From: Nemania diffusa
Taxonomy: Eukaryota; Ascomycota; Sordariomycetes; Xylariales; Xylariaceae
Assembly (NCBI GenBank): GCA_038501195.1
Contig: JBBPUQ010000010.1
Coordinates: 3,098,001-3,162,000, forward strand
Direction of reading: 5' to 3'
Length of the DNA stretch: 64,000 nt
This document shows positions 25,075 through 37,905 of this stretch, in pieces. The position numbers and the translations under genes are program-made. Below the pieces are notes generated by a model. It was not told the origin of the DNA and ran no database searches. It saw only the letters and a program-made list of their open reading frames with translations. Each line of letters begins with the position of its first letter. Position 1 is the stretch's first letter.

Positions 25075-25541
25075 GAGTAAGCTGTGACACTCTTGGGTAA
25101 TATCATCGGTGGAGGGAGATAGGACGGGAGTTAGTGGGCGTGCTAGTGGTCGTAGGGTGTCATATCTCTTTTGTTCACGTTGAATTCGGTTTGTGTATTG
25201 GTTAGTCAATTCGTGTTAGGTCAGTCCATTCATTCATGTTAGCTGCAGGCGTCGTCTTGGTCCAAAATAGGGACCAATCATAAGCTTTTCTAGCCAGCTA
25301 CAGCCCCACACAGCCACCTACTTAATTAGGAGCTTCCTATGAAATAGCGCCCGTTGATTGGTGCGTACCTTAAGTGCCTAGTTATTGTACATATGCACTT
25401 AAAGATTATGTGTATATATATCACACAAATAATGCTTTAGGTCTGTAGATTTTCTAACTTCTTCATTCATCATTCTTAGTCCTTCAAGCTCTTTCCAGTG
25501 CCTGTTCTCACGAGTCGAACATTTAAATATAAAAGTCCACT
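25075..25541. other. Intergenic, no gene seen
   Basis: Spacer with AT-rich DNA before the next start. Nothing else seen. Confidence 0.5.
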
Positions 25542-26257
25542 ATGGATAGTGCTGCCGCAGAGGAGGCCGCCGCTTTGAGTGCCCACGAGCGTTTCATGGC
25601 TTTTGTTGATCGCTCAGAGGTATGTCGCTTGGTTCTAGACTTTCTCTAACCAATAATCCGCCTAACGTGGAAAACTTTCTTAACTTTTCGTCATTAGTCA
25701 ATACTAGAAGAAAAGGGGCACGCAGATGCTGTGCGGCCATTTCAACGGGCTATCGCAGACTTCCAGTTCGAACGGGTTACACTCGCGGAAACCCAGGCTA
25801 CCCTAGACCGCATTCTTAAATCTGCAGAGGCTGAACCACTTAGGGCCGAGTTGGTCGCTTTCCTGGATGCACCACTCGGCACAGAAGAGCAGCAGGACGC
25901 CGCGCGCGCAGCTCTTCTCCAGATCTTAGGGGGCATTCCCAGAGCTCAGCTCGCAAAAAACCATCTAATCATCGAAGAGACCTGGCTGAAGATCCATGCC
26001 ACTGCTGAGGTGAGTCTTTCATGTCCTCAGCCAGTCAGCCCTCAAGGATATACCACGTTAGCTAAATCTTACTTTAGGCCAATTGGCTTCCCGGTCAAGG
26101 ACGCAAGTTCGTGGATTTTTTGCACAAATTGTATAGTACTAAGGGTGGGGAAGAAAGACAACAGAATCGAAGAGATCTTCTTGAGATGGCAGCCCCAGTG
26201 GAAGGTCTGCAGGAACTTCTCACGACTGTGTGGCGGGAGCAAGACAAGAATTTGTAA
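25542..26257 (+). CDS. Hypothetical protein, helical, three exons (possibly longer)
   Basis: Exon 1 (25542-25619) encodes MDSAAAEEAAALSAHERFM and joins across an intron ending TTAG near 25698 to SILEEKGHADAV. A third exon after an intron near 26010-26078 begins ANWLPGQGRKF. The simplest end is TAA at 26255-26257, giving roughly 190 aa. The protein is Ala/Glu/Leu-rich and looks entirely helical, with no signal peptide or membrane span. I do not recognise it. A strong donor (GTAAGA) overlaps the stop codon. If it is spliced to 26323, the frame stays open for about 55 more codons to 26485, ending inside the left arm of the adjacent inverted-repeat element. Confidence 0.6.
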
Positions 26258-26476
26258 GAAGACAGAATTACGGAGCTAGTCCACTGGAGAAGAAGGCGAT
26301 GGGCGAACTTGACGCTGCTTAGTGTATGGTTGCGATTGTGCCATGGTGTCAGCAATATCGTTTGTAATGCGTTACTCCTAAGTCATGATCTAGCGCTACA
26401 GTTGCCTACTTTTAGAGAAGAGAATGCAGCAAGGGGCTCAGCTGGCTCACATTTACTTGTTGTCGCGTACAATATG

Positions 26477-26623
26477 TACCGTTAATACTGCCAGGAGTAT
26501 TAACGGCGTCGTTTTTCCTCCGTCACACTTGTTTAAACATACGTTATTCCACTCCTAAATATATGCCACTTGAAAATTGCTACGGAAAAACGACGCCGTT
26601 AATCTATGATTGGATTAACGGTA
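26477..26623. mobile_element. MITE-like element with long terminal inverted repeats
   Basis: The 147-bp block starts TACCGTTAAT and ends ATTAACGGTA. Its two ends are inverted copies of each other over about 45 bp, including the perfectly matching inner part ATTAACGGCGTCGTTTTTCC (left) and its complement (right, about 26585-26604). Each end also contains its own small palindrome (GTTAAT...ATTAAC). It has no coding capacity. TA at both termini fits Tc1/mariner-type non-autonomous elements, though the family is not proven. Confidence 0.75.
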
Positions 26624-26870
26624 TATAAGGGCTCTACGCGACTAAACCCCCTCTTGTCCGGGATGCCGTGTTCAATTTCATAATTCAGTTGACAATACCG
26701 TTCTTGCCGAGAAGCTCGGTAATCAGCAGCAAAGTTTAAGTTTAACTCTTTAACTCTTTCGGGGTTGAAATAAGTGCTAAACATCTATAATGATGAAATG
26801 AGAATCTCAGCCAGCGCTCTGCAAAAGAAATATGGTATCAAAATGAAATAGTGGTTTATAATCTATAAGA

Positions 26871-28326
26871 CTAAATATCCTGACTTTTACGTAAAGTATA
26901 TAATCCCACGACCCAGAGTATGACTGAGATGATGAAAAGGTATAAAGAGGTACCGATAATGAGGTAGACGGACTTTAGGTAGCCTTCCGTCCACGAGCCC
27001 CGAACCGCTGCGTTGACATCGTCAACGTTCACTATCCCCACGCCTTCTCTTGTCAAAATCTCCCAAACGTAGTCGCGATAATTGATAGGCCACGATGGGG
27101 TGTCCCAATATCGGCTTACCAAGCCGCTCTCCTGGGCAGTGCGTATTTGAGTGCGCAGCTTGTTTAGCTGCGATGTGCTGAATCCGAGCATAACAGAGCC
27201 AATAGTCTCCTTAAACGACACAGACGAGTAGTAAGAATCGCTGGGATGGTATAAGGCATGCCCCCAGCTCAGGAGAGGATAGGTGCTGGCATTTCCTTTC
27301 CAAAATTGGTTAACTACAGGCAAAGTCTGCAGTGGCGCGTCCAAGAATGTGTCATGATACTTCTCAAAGGTGTTGTTGGGATAGGTTTCGCGTAGCGAGT
27401 CGAGACTCAGTTCACCCGAGCCAACGACGATAAGGGGTGCCGGCCAAAGTGTCTGTGTGTCGACGAAGTCGCCGGAATAGACTTGTTCGTGTCGTGTCAA
27501 AAATTGCCGTTGGCGCAAGGGCTCAAGTTGTTGGATGACAAGAGGCCATACGCTCGTTGGTTTCTCCTTGACGTCGATCATGAGAACAACGGTCGTGTTA
27601 GGCCGTGTTGCAAATATCCCCTGTGCGCGGTTATATACGGAATTAGAATCCGTGGGATTGCGGCCGTCCAAGATCTCAAGTAGCGGTTCTATATACATAG
27701 ACTGTAACGTCTTTGTCGATTTTAGAGAAGCCCGATTGTGGCCAATCAGTAGATCTTTCTCATCATCTGAGAGCCACACATCCGCTTCGATGCCGATGCA
27801 GCCAGCTGTAAGGGCGGTGAAGAGGGGAATATTCCTTAAGTAGTCGTTATGAGAATGGCATGCGCGTGGAATGACCGTTTGTGAAGAACTGCCTAGCCAT
27901 GTTGAGACATTAGTAGCCGCGGTCACGTTGTCGATCGCGACCGGTTTGCCTCCGAAGGTCAACCCAGAACGCCTAGAGATGAAGTGTCCTGCTGGAACTT
28001 CCACGAAAAGTAGCACGAACAAGACCGCTCTATCAAGAAATTAGATGATTAATGAGTACTGACAACTAAAAGATAACTTACATGAGTGTACCAGTTACAG
28101 AGAAGCAAAGTATTGTCCATTGGCGCGTCACTCCAGGCTTGGAACAACTTTTGACCAGATCCCTCCAACCTGCTGATTTCCTCGTGCTTTGAAGCTCTAA
28201 CCTATTTGGAGAGTCTATTGCCAATCTCCTCGTACCTGAGGCAGTGGATGATTCATAAATTCGAAAATTGGGTGATCGGAACCGCCTGAGATAGAACAAT
28301 CGAGTGAAGATCGTTACATAAGACAT
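26871..28326 (-). CDS. AIM6: AIM6-like PLC-type phosphodiesterase domain protein
   Basis: Exons 28326-28082 and 28029-26871 join in phase to 467 aa. A hydrophobic segment spans the junction (TILCFSVTGTLIAVLFVLLFVEV). The catalytic-type region follows: CHSHNDYLRNIPLFTALTAG then IGIEADVWL, LLIGHNR and VVLMIDVKE. This is the pattern of the yeast Aim6 family, related to glycerophosphodiester phosphodiesterases and PI-PLC. The enzyme activity in fungi is not established. A second hydrophobic segment lies near the C terminus (VYLIIGTSLYLFIISVILWVVGLY), so the protein is probably anchored at both ends with the domain on the lumenal or outer side. Several NXT/S sites agree with that. Confidence 0.87.
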
Positions 28327-30141
28327 TTTGTTTGGCTCGCGAATGGATAGGACGTATTAGATTAGAGAAGAAATTTAATTACCAACTACATTTTGAGAAT
28401 TTCTTGAGGAACCTATTCGAAATTAAGAATCGCACTACGCATAGAATGATGCAGTCGCATATGCTGAAACCAACAATATATCGCAAATTGTCATCAATCC
28501 TTTAGCCTGTCCAATAGGTAAGACTTACCTACAACATAACCAACAATGCGGTGATCACTGCCATTAGCCCCCCAAATTCCCAGAGCGATCCGAGGCTCTT
28601 CGTTTCGTGGAAAAGTGGAATTTAAGGGAGTAAGAATAGCACCCGAAGGATTCGTGGGATGCTTACGGTAGGCAACCGTGGTGAATACCGAAGAGTCGAA
28701 TGGTTGGCGTCAACCTTGCCTCCCATCCGGTTGGCTTAGCCAATAATATTATTTTTAGAGATAGTGATTGTTGGGTCAAAAATGGCTTATTCTAAACATT
28801 CCACATATGATGTTGTTAGTCAGCACCCAGCGATCCTCGTCGCCTTTTTCTTATATCTCAATAGCCTTTTTTAGAGTGCACAGAACGCATTCGCCGATCT
28901 TCGCAATTAACGAAGCTCGAGCTATTAACATTGATAAAGTTAAATTAAAGTATTTCTTTTGCAGCAGCTAAAAATAAACTTATATTTATGCTATTTAAAC
29001 CTTTAAAAACTTTAATTCCGTAAATGCTGAAGTTTAACTATTCGACCAGACAGCGTTTCAGTCCAGATTAATTGTTAGCTTCCCAGCCGGTTCCGTCTTC
29101 ACGATGAACCTGGGCCCTGGCCGATCTTGTCGTAAATGTAGAATCGAGTTTCCTCGCTGTTTATAACGAGAACGGCTGAGAGAACGACCACTTGTCATCC
29201 ATTCTTGAAGCGATCAATTATGTTAGTTCTAACAATATACTGCAGGGCTGACAACCAAAGAAGATGGCTGGGTTACGCCCTCCATATTCAGGAACAATAC
29301 ATCTATGCTCGAAGAATAGGGGAAACTCGACGCGACCTAACAAGGTAGCTCTGCTAGCTCCATTCTTGAGTGTGAGCTAGGGTACCTGAAAAGAACTCGC
29401 ATTCTCTCTAAATATGTGAGACTGTAATGTGCTCTTATTAGGCGTGTTTTTTTGCTTTAGAGAACTGACCATATGCTTTCATTTACCACTGATGTGCACA
29501 ATTTTATGAGCATAGGTACTATTAAGACGTTTCTCCCCAAGCTCTCGCGCTAAATGAGGTTTTCGGGGAGAGATGTATTACAGGAGGTCCTGTACGATAA
29601 GCTGTCTTGTCTAAGGAGGAAGTGTACACAGTATGTCTCTTGGTTCCATTCCAATTATTTTGTCTTATGTTTAAGACAAGAGTATACAATAAGCTACTAA
29701 CTATCTGTGAATAGCATTCGTCCAATGACTATTGCGGCAGAGGAAGAACGATGCGGGGTTAACAGTACCTATATCTACGCGACAATCCTGAAGTTTTAGA
29801 GAACGATTAATAAAGTAAAGCGTAAAATAGGCACAGCTCTACTGTTAACACTATCGCAGATCGGCACCCAGCAAACCACCCCTGTCAAACAACTTTCTAT
29901 CTTGGTGTATGATTATACAGTAGATCTATCATGGAATAGGTCAAGGCAAACCCCCTCTATGTAATACCTCGCGATAGAAGGACTGCTTATCTGCTCGTGT
30001 CTCATATCAAAGTCAATGTAGAAGGCGATATTTGATATGCTCTCCCATTCTATCTCATTGCTATAGCTACCTGAGCGGTATAGAGCCTATGTATCAGCCT
30101 ATCAGGAAGCGATATTTGCATAAGCACTACAAGCCCTCACC
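28327..30141. other. AT-rich gene-free stretch
   Basis: About 1.8 kb with runs such as TTAAAGTATTTC and TATTTAAACC near 28960-29010. No ORF above 70 codons and no domain. It could be decayed transposon DNA, but I see no terminal repeats. Confidence 0.5.
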
Positions 30142-31379
30142 TCATCCCGCAACCACCTGCGCCGGCGGCGGCGGCGGCTCAAACGCAACAAGCCTCGTAG
30201 GCACCGGCCCATCCACACGCACGCCAGGCGCAAGCTCGCCAATACTCGTCAAGTTCGCCACGAGCGTGCCATTCCCGCTCCCAGTACCATTACCATTACC
30301 ATTACCGACGGGCCAGGGGTCGGCGGCGTTGGCGGCGAGGACGGCGCGCGCGAGGAACAGCGTGGCGGTGGGCACCCACTTGACGTAGTCCCAGTGCACG
30401 GGGTACAGCGGCACCAGGGCGCCCACGCACACGATGTCGCCGGCGTTGCAGATGATCAGCGTGCGCTGCGTCGGGTACCCCGCGATCCGCCCCCCGTCTT
30501 GCAGCGTCTGCGTGTCCCCGAACGTCACCACCCCGGCGATGCGTGCTTGCACTTCGGGTGTTAGGCCCTCGATTGCTCGGTGGACTATGGCTGCGCCTTG
30601 GCTGTGGCGCGGGCGTGTTAGCTATATGTGTCCGAGTGTGTGTGTGTGTGTGTGTAGGCGGGCGAGATATGAATGTGTCTATGTCTAGAGATGCTTTGCT
30701 TTGATTCCTTCCTCGTTCTTCTCTGTGATATTCCCCGCGCCAATATTCCAGGATGAAAAAGGGGGAGGTGACAATGACATGGTATAATTCAACCTCACCT
30801 ATAACCCGACACCACGATCTTAGAGTGTGGACAATCCGCCGCCGAGGTTATGATGGCTTGCACTACGCGACCAACATATGTTAACAGCCAGCCAGACACA
30901 GTCGGCCCAAGCCAGGAGAGCGCCGCTTACTATCGTAAATTCCCCAAGGCGGCGCGCCGCCAGGGTAATAGTTACCGCCGATGAGCCCGTAGTAATCCAC
31001 ACCCTGCGTCGCGACATTCGTGATGCCGAACACGAGCTTGAGCCCGTCCGACAGCGCCGGGCCGATCGTCGCACCCTGCAATCACGGCGCACCATCACGG
31101 TCAGTACGGTCCGCAGGTGTTTGCGTCGGCTCTAGATAGATGGGCAGGGCTGTCCACAAATCAAGGACGGGTCTCACGTACCAGATTCCCCGGCTCGTAC
31201 GTCGCCTTGGCGAAGACAAAGATGATCGGCCGACACCCGTACAGCTGCAGCTCGCTCGACCACCAGCCCACCGTCCACGCCTGGCGGGGATAGGGGCGCC
31301 GCTGCGGCGGGAGCGCGAGGGCGGGGCGGCCGAGGCCGAGGCAGCACAGGAGAAGGGGCAGGACGAGAGACTTGAGCAT
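30142..31379 (-). CDS. Cutinase (secreted serine esterase)
   Basis: Secreted carbohydrate-esterase-5-type hydrolase that cleaves cutin ester bonds of the plant cuticle. Exons 31379-31182, 31075-30931, 30862-30799 and 30601-30142 join in phase to 288 aa. The signal peptide is MLKSLVLPLLLCCLGLGRPA. Cutinase marks are KATYEPGNLGATIGPAL, GVDYYG, GNYYPGGAP, the nucleophile GYSQGA (Ser about 136, its codon split by the third intron), the catalytic Asp in NAGDIVC (about 191) and the His in HWDYV (about 205). The fold's disulphide cysteines are present (YGC, CPHSK, ICNAGDIVC). After the domain there is an unusual 60-residue tail with a Gly-Asn run and five prolines. The third intron carries a (GT)n run at 30638-30655. 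Confidence 0.93.
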
Positions 31380-33520
31380 CTTGGCGCGCGGAGGGTTCTG
31401 AGTTCAGAACGCTCCGTATAGTCCGCCGCGAATGGGTGAGGTGAGGTGCCGGATGGGGAAAGATGGAGGGTTGGGATGGGCGCAGCACGGTCGTCGAGAT
31501 GCTGTGCTGCTGGGGACATCTGGGTTGCTATAGGCTGGTTCCTGGATCTGCAACGGTGAGCGCCGTGATCTCCTCTGCGCGAGAGAGGCCCTCCGACCGG
31601 GTCATGTCATGCTGTGTCACCTTTCGCGGATATATATACCGTTATTGCCCATAGTGCCATAGCGACGTTGTTTTACGACATAAGTAGCAAGGCGGATTTC
31701 CTGTTCCTGGCAACGCCAGCTCGGTCGAGAGGTAAGCAGACGGGTTTCCCAGGCTTGGAGCAAGCAGGCGATCTTCGGAGACCGCGAAGATCGTAGCAGG
31801 ATTCCCGCGGCATCAGCAAGTTTCCAGTTCGCAGTCTGGTGATCGATAGGTTTGTTTTGGCATTATCCCGCCTCATCCAGGGGGCAGGAAACGATCGTCA
31901 TCGTGCAGTAAGCCCATATGCCTTCATGGTTTCTATTATAAGACGTCGTATATTAGACTTAGGAAACAGCAATAATGAACTCCCCAGATTCCCTCTTTGG
32001 GCCTCGCGACGGCAGCAACCGCGTGTATGGTGCAGGAAATCATCAATCTCAGATTAAAGGCGTTATTAATCGACCATGTGGATAGCGACAGCGCCTCCAA
32101 TGCCAAACGTTCGCTATCCGGCTATAAAGACCGCATGTAGATGACTTTATGTATCTACCTGCTCGCTCGCTCGCTTGCTAGTCCTGCTTCCTCTCCCTCA
32201 GCAAGTCGTGCCGCAGAACCACGCACGTCATCCTGCGTTCAGTAGCGAAATGGAACTTCTCGCTAGATAGTCCCTAGATACATCTAGCGAGTGAAAGTTA
32301 TTTAGTAATGTGCAATTCCGTTTGTAAATCGCGAAACCGGCGCCCTTGCTTATCGCGCGTCAAACACCTCTATCCAAGTGTACGGACGTACCTGGATAAA
32401 TAGGCTGCCCCCTGTTTCCCTAGAGGAGACCAAGCTCTCCACATGAATTAATTGGTACCGGCACATCATTGGGACGACTCACCTGCCGTAAATTTCGGCC
32501 GCAAATGGGTATTCATACCACTGCGTATACTGTAGGTAAGTCATGCCGGTATCCATGCCCTGAGGCCCTTTCCGTGTGTTTTAGCGAGTACACTTCGTGA
32601 TCTCTCGACTTTCTGCAGGCAATCTTCTTTAGATGTGCGAAAGATTAGGAAGGAGTCAGCTCTAGTTCTATGAAGTAAATTCGAGCACTTTGCACTGTCC
32701 TCTATTTCCCCGGCCTAAGCATCACATGAACAGGCTTTACACCAGTATGGACGTGTTTCCTCATAACAAATAACGAAACTCCTAGAACTCATTCCGTAAA
32801 AGATTACTCGGCGAAAATAGTAGTTTTATATATTATATCGTAGGCACGAAACCCTAATAAAAATATGGGATTGTTTACTATCTAATGCCCTATCACTACG
32901 CTATATAGGCCTAGCCCTGTCCTGTCCGCTACCATCTCGTCATCTCTTTCGCTTCATGCTATTCTCATACGCAGGCCACTGCACCCCATGTCCGAGTAGA
33001 TTTCCTCTTCTTTACCGGAAGATATATCGTTGTCAAAACTCCCATACTATGCTAAATAAATGCCCAAAGATCTCCAAGATCATAGGCCATATCATGATAC
33101 AAGAATGCAGGCGCCTTAACACAACCCCGTATTCCATAAGCGCCTGTGTGATAGATAGGAAATTAGTATCCCAAGTCGAGTGACAAGGAAGATCCCTCTT
33201 CTTTAATCCGCTGAGATCCGTAGAAAATTAAAATGACGGGCATGCGTCAACTTGTCTTCGTACTTTTTTCTCCTTCGTCTGCGCAGGCCGGACTCTCCAA
33301 TAGTAGGCAAATATAACCCAAGTGTTTCCTTGTGTCTCAGAATCAAATACAAATGAAAAAAGAAGCAACGCTGTATATACAAAGAAAGCAACGGGGAAGG
33401 CGACGAGCATATGTCGGCCCTCAATATCTGTGAACATAAGAACATGCCCTGCATATTTCATCTAGCGGCCGTTTGACAGCAAAATGGTACGTCTCTCAAC
33501 GTGTGATTAGGTTGTAAAGG
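31380..33520. other. Gene-poor intergenic stretch
   Basis: About 2.1 kb between the cutinase start and the regulator's 3' end. Short shadow ORFs only. A GCTC-type short repeat lies near 32160-32180. Confidence 0.5.
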
Positions 33521-35737
33521 CTAGGGCAAGCTACTGAAGTCCATCTCGGGCTGCATTTGCCGCATTGACATCGAATTCATGGCCACGTTTTCTGAATTGG
33601 CACGTTGTAAGGCGTGGAAATCCCCTACTGTCCTCGGGATCTGATTGTGTTGGTGCTGGTGTTGGTGTATTATGAAGCTGTTGGCCCGTTGAGGAGGAGT
33701 CCGATGCATAATACTGTTCATCATGCTCTGGTTTGATTGGTTGTAAGGCTGATTCTGTGACTGGCCCACATTGACGTAATTTGCGGTCTGATTCAGCCCG
33801 TTCGCGAGATTGTTATGCATCTCAACCGACATCTGGCTATTCAGAGGATGGCTTTGGTTTATATTTTGTGATACCATACTGTGGAGCTGGGGCTGATGAT
33901 GGGGTTGTTGTGTACTCAATGTCCCCGGCTGGCCGAGGGAGGATTGGGGTGGCTGACCGATTGGGCTCATCAACATCTCAGGTATCGGATTGAACTCATT
34001 GCCAGTAGGGTAGTCCCCGTTAGAGGATATGACACCGGGAGAGCTAACCATCGGGAAAGGGGATTTCAATTCAGATCCACCATTGGAGCTGCTCGAGTCT
34101 ACAGCCGGGATATCTTGTAGATGTGTTACTGTGTTTGATGTGTACGGCTCCGTCTTGAAGTCAGTCAACATTGATGGTGGCTGAGCCATTCCGCCGTTGC
34201 CAAACCCATCAAAAATGTCGATATTAGGAATGCATATATTCTCTGGCGCCCGCTGAAGCATGGGGTTCGTAAGACGAGGTAACACATCGTGGACTTTGTC
34301 TAGGAGAAGGGGGAGGAAGTGATGGTCCCCGTTGCGTAGACTCGATAGCATCTGCAATAGAGTATTCAGATGATCGCGAGGACCCATTGAGAAAGGGTCG
34401 CTAGGTGCAGGTTGCATAGCCAGCACGTCGATAAGAGCACATGAAATATCTAGTAGTTTCGCAACCAGTGGAACACCTAGCAATTCGGTACTCTGTGTTT
34501 GGAATTGCGATGTCAAAGACATTAATTCGCGTGACATGTCGATTTGGTAGTGTAGTTGTTCTTGGCCGTTCTGGGACATGCACCCATGTTGCATGTTCAA
34601 CTGCCAGACAGCAGGTTTTAGCCATTGTTGGATAAGTCGTTGATCAATCTCTCGGCCATTCATTAACCTAGCCTGCATGTCGGAGAACTGTTTTCGTAGT
34701 GCACTCAAATAAGACGCCGAACACTCGCCTCGGGTCTTATTCCAGAGGGTGATGAACGTGTCGTCAAATGGACGGAAAAGGTTAACCAACAAAAGATAGC
34801 CGCTTAATTGATGAGCTAACGGGTCAGAAGGATCGTCGCTGATAGATGGGAGATTGATTGAAGACTGCAAAGTTAGAGGTCGACCACGCTGTAAAGCATA
34901 GGCCCTATATCCAAGTTAGTCTCTTGTCCGCCGCCTCTATGCTTACGAAACATACCTTTCTGTCACAAACAATAGCCAGTACAGGCGGCGACGACGAGAC
35001 GACTCAATATTATCGTATTGCACATATGACTCCTCCTTTGTCATTCCACACATGTGGGCTAGTGTCGTGGCCTCACGAAGATAGAACCAGGCCTTTTCAT
35101 GAAGCTCGAGAGCGTAGTGGCAGCAGAAGAGGAAGTAGCTCGTGCATAGGGTGTTCAACGTAGGCGAGTCCAGATAATCAATCCCTCTGCGTACCCGAAT
35201 AGCCTCCTCCATCAATAACGATCCTGAAACGATGTGGGCACCCGGCATGTGTTCGAGCATCGGGTCTCCGGCAGGCAGACTCATGCCTGGCTGAAACATC
35301 ATGTAGGCGGAAAGCGACGTAAGCAGACAGTAGGCATCGGCATTCTGGTCCAGGTACATGCATTGTTGCTCGAGGCGTTGGCGGTGAAGAATAGGCATGA
35401 TCGAGTACATGTTGGCGAAGAAGAATTCAACAGATTCCTTGACCATTTCGGGTGCCAAAAGACCAGGGTTCGGCGCCAAAGAAGGCGAGCTACATGGCGG
35501 ACTGCACATGCCGTTCAACCGGTTCTGGACCTTCGCAGAAAGACTCGTCTGTCGCTGGGTTTCGCGCAATTCGCTAATGACCTTCGCCCTGGAGCCTTTA
35601 GGGCCCTTCTTCTGAGGAATGGCATTGTAAGTGCAAGCTAATTGAGCCGAAGAGCAGTTTCGGCACGGGTTGATGCCATCACACTTGACCTTGCGACGGT
35701 GGCAGGCGTCGCAGGCCCTCTTGACGGCGGTCGACAT
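33521..35737 (-). CDS. Zn2Cys6 transcription factor, COL-26/BglR-like
   Basis: Nuclear regulator with a fungal binuclear zinc cluster at residues 9-35 (C9, C12, C19, C25, C28, C35), then a basic linker (PQKKGPKGSRAKV). The fungal-specific transcription factor domain starts around residue 80 and includes LYWLLFVTERAYALQRGRPL, which spans the single intron. Exons 35737-34956 and 34904-33521 join in phase to 721 aa. The C terminus is rich in Gln, Asn, His and Ser, typical of an activation region. The zinc cluster and linker resemble the COL-26/BglR group, which controls starch, maltose and cellobiose use in Neurospora and Trichoderma. I rest this on remembered similarity, so the subgroup is tentative. 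Confidence 0.9.
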
Positions 35738-37696
35738 GTGTGAAATCGGAATATCAAAATATTTTCAAGTGAAAGTCGTCGGGTGTCTAGCGACCGTAGA
35801 CAGCGTGAGTATATTAGGCGAAGAGGTCGCTAGCAACTCCTCTAATGCAAATCGCCTATCGATAACCAGAACCGAGCAGCGGACGAAAGCGTGCGCAGTT
35901 AGTGTGTGCTCAGTCGGAGCAACTGGGTAAGCGACTCTTCTTAATCGGCCCGTCAGTGAGGGAAATGCGGAGGGATCGTGGTCATCGGAAAACGTGGGGA
36001 TTGCGACCCTGGGGAACTGCAGGCGATGGATGCGGCAAGGGCTGCTTCTGCCTGTAGCTGGTACTGGTATTCTGAGACGTCGTTCATAGACGAGCGAGGT
36101 GGCTGTGTGGTTCTTGTTGAGATGCGATGCTATAATGAGTGGATGAATCACCGATCAAAACAGCGGCGACAACGACGACAACACGACACCGGCAACGACA
36201 GTGACAACGACAGGCAGAAGACCAGCAGTAGTTCGATGGATGGTGGTTCGAAAAAGGAAGAGACGGAGCAAGATCTGTAAAAGGTAGGGTAGAAAAGATG
36301 GGGAACGTTGAAGGGGGGGAGGGTCCACCTCTTCTGGTTTTTGGGGCCAGCCAGAAAGTCCGGAGTGGGAGGATGCGGGAGGAAGACAGCAATAGCATCA
36401 ATGGAAATGAAGGGGCGTTATGGCGCTGCTAGGCCGCCAACCAGGTGTGCTGTGCAGTGGTCCTAGTGTTCTTCTGGTGGCCTGACTGGGCACATGTACA
36501 GGCACTTCTGTGACGGCAACGCCACCGCTCAGCATGTAAGGGGCCGCTACCAGTCCAGCTGTAGCGGTACCTACAGAAAAATCCGAACCTTTGAGCCTGT
36601 AACTGCGTGCGCACTGTATGGTAGGATACCTCCATATTCAGCTCGAATACCTGCGAAGGAGCCCATGGGGCTAGCCGAAAGAAGTTAGAGAGCGACGTGA
36701 GTCAAGCCAGAAACACCCCCAGCAAATAGAAGCAACGCCTCTTGACAAGCAATGAATAATAATAATACCTAAGTAAATCAACAGCCCGAAGCTCATGCGT
36801 ACACTACGGTACCTACCAACTCTACTATGTAGAGAGAGTACAGAATGCGGGATATGGACCGCTGCAAGGAGATCGACTGTGTGTACCTAGCACGATGAAC
36901 CACTTATACAAACACTATTACTTGCATACAAACCTCCCGTTTCTTTGCTCGATCACCCGCCCAGTCTTTGTCAATCAAGAAATTCATGCTAGCCACGAAT
37001 GGAAGCGAGTATGAGTTTAAACGGTTAATCATGTCTTATTAGTCCTTATTAGTCTATGCAGACTATATCGATGAGAATACGATACTAAGAGATGTGAAGC
37101 CTAAGACGTTCGAGCAGCAGTTCCGAGTCCGATGTATAACATCTAGATGCTAGTAGGTAGCAAACAAGTTAGCCAAACGTTACGTGTTTCCCGTCGATTT
37201 AGGTTCTTGTACGAATGCCACACGTAAGCCAGAGGGGATAGATGATACGCTACACATCAGTGACCAGACAGACGAGGCGTTGATTAGCAGTAGCCAGATA
37301 CTAATACTACTGCAGCATGTGTAGTCTTCGAGTCGAGAAGAGTCGGCGGCTGCAGGCTTATAAGTAATATTATCTACAGGAGAATTGCTCGGGTCCCCAT
37401 GTCGCTTCCTCACAAGCGAGAGGAGTTCAATCAATATATGGTTATTCAGCTCGGCAATTGCTGTGTGCCACTGGTCTATCGGGCTTCTCAATTTCATTCT
37501 CTTATTAGCATGTATAAGTCACCAATCACCATGCCACCAGCCCGCAGGCCAATGTTGCTGTGGCTTGCTGCCGTATTCGGTACTACTACCCACGACACGA
37601 GAGGGGAAGAAGGGGGAGGGCAGAGATGCCGTCAGCCTTGAATTCCTGAACTGGGGGTAGGACCATTTGCGATCTCCCGCGAGTGACAACAACCAA

Positions 37697-37720
37697 CAGC
37701 AGCAGCAGCAGCAGCAGCAG
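37697..37720. repeat. (CAG)8 microsatellite
   Basis: Eight CAG triplets outside any supported gene. Confidence 0.9.
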
Positions 37721-37841
37721 CGGATGCGCAGGCGGGCGGGAAGAAGTCCATGGCAGCACGGCCTAGCATGAGTCTGACCAGGTCCCGATGCTACCATACC
37801 ATTACATACTTAGACATCCGATACCTACCTATGCTTTCTTT

Positions 37842-37905
37842 TGGTCATGGAGATGTTCTTGACCATGGAAATGTTTTTTGGCCATGGAGATGGACCATGG
37901 AGATG
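37842..37905. repeat. Imperfect repeats containing CATGGAGATG
   Basis: Four near-copies of CCATGGAGATG/GTCATGGAGATG spaced 12-19 bp apart. Non-coding. Confidence 0.7.
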
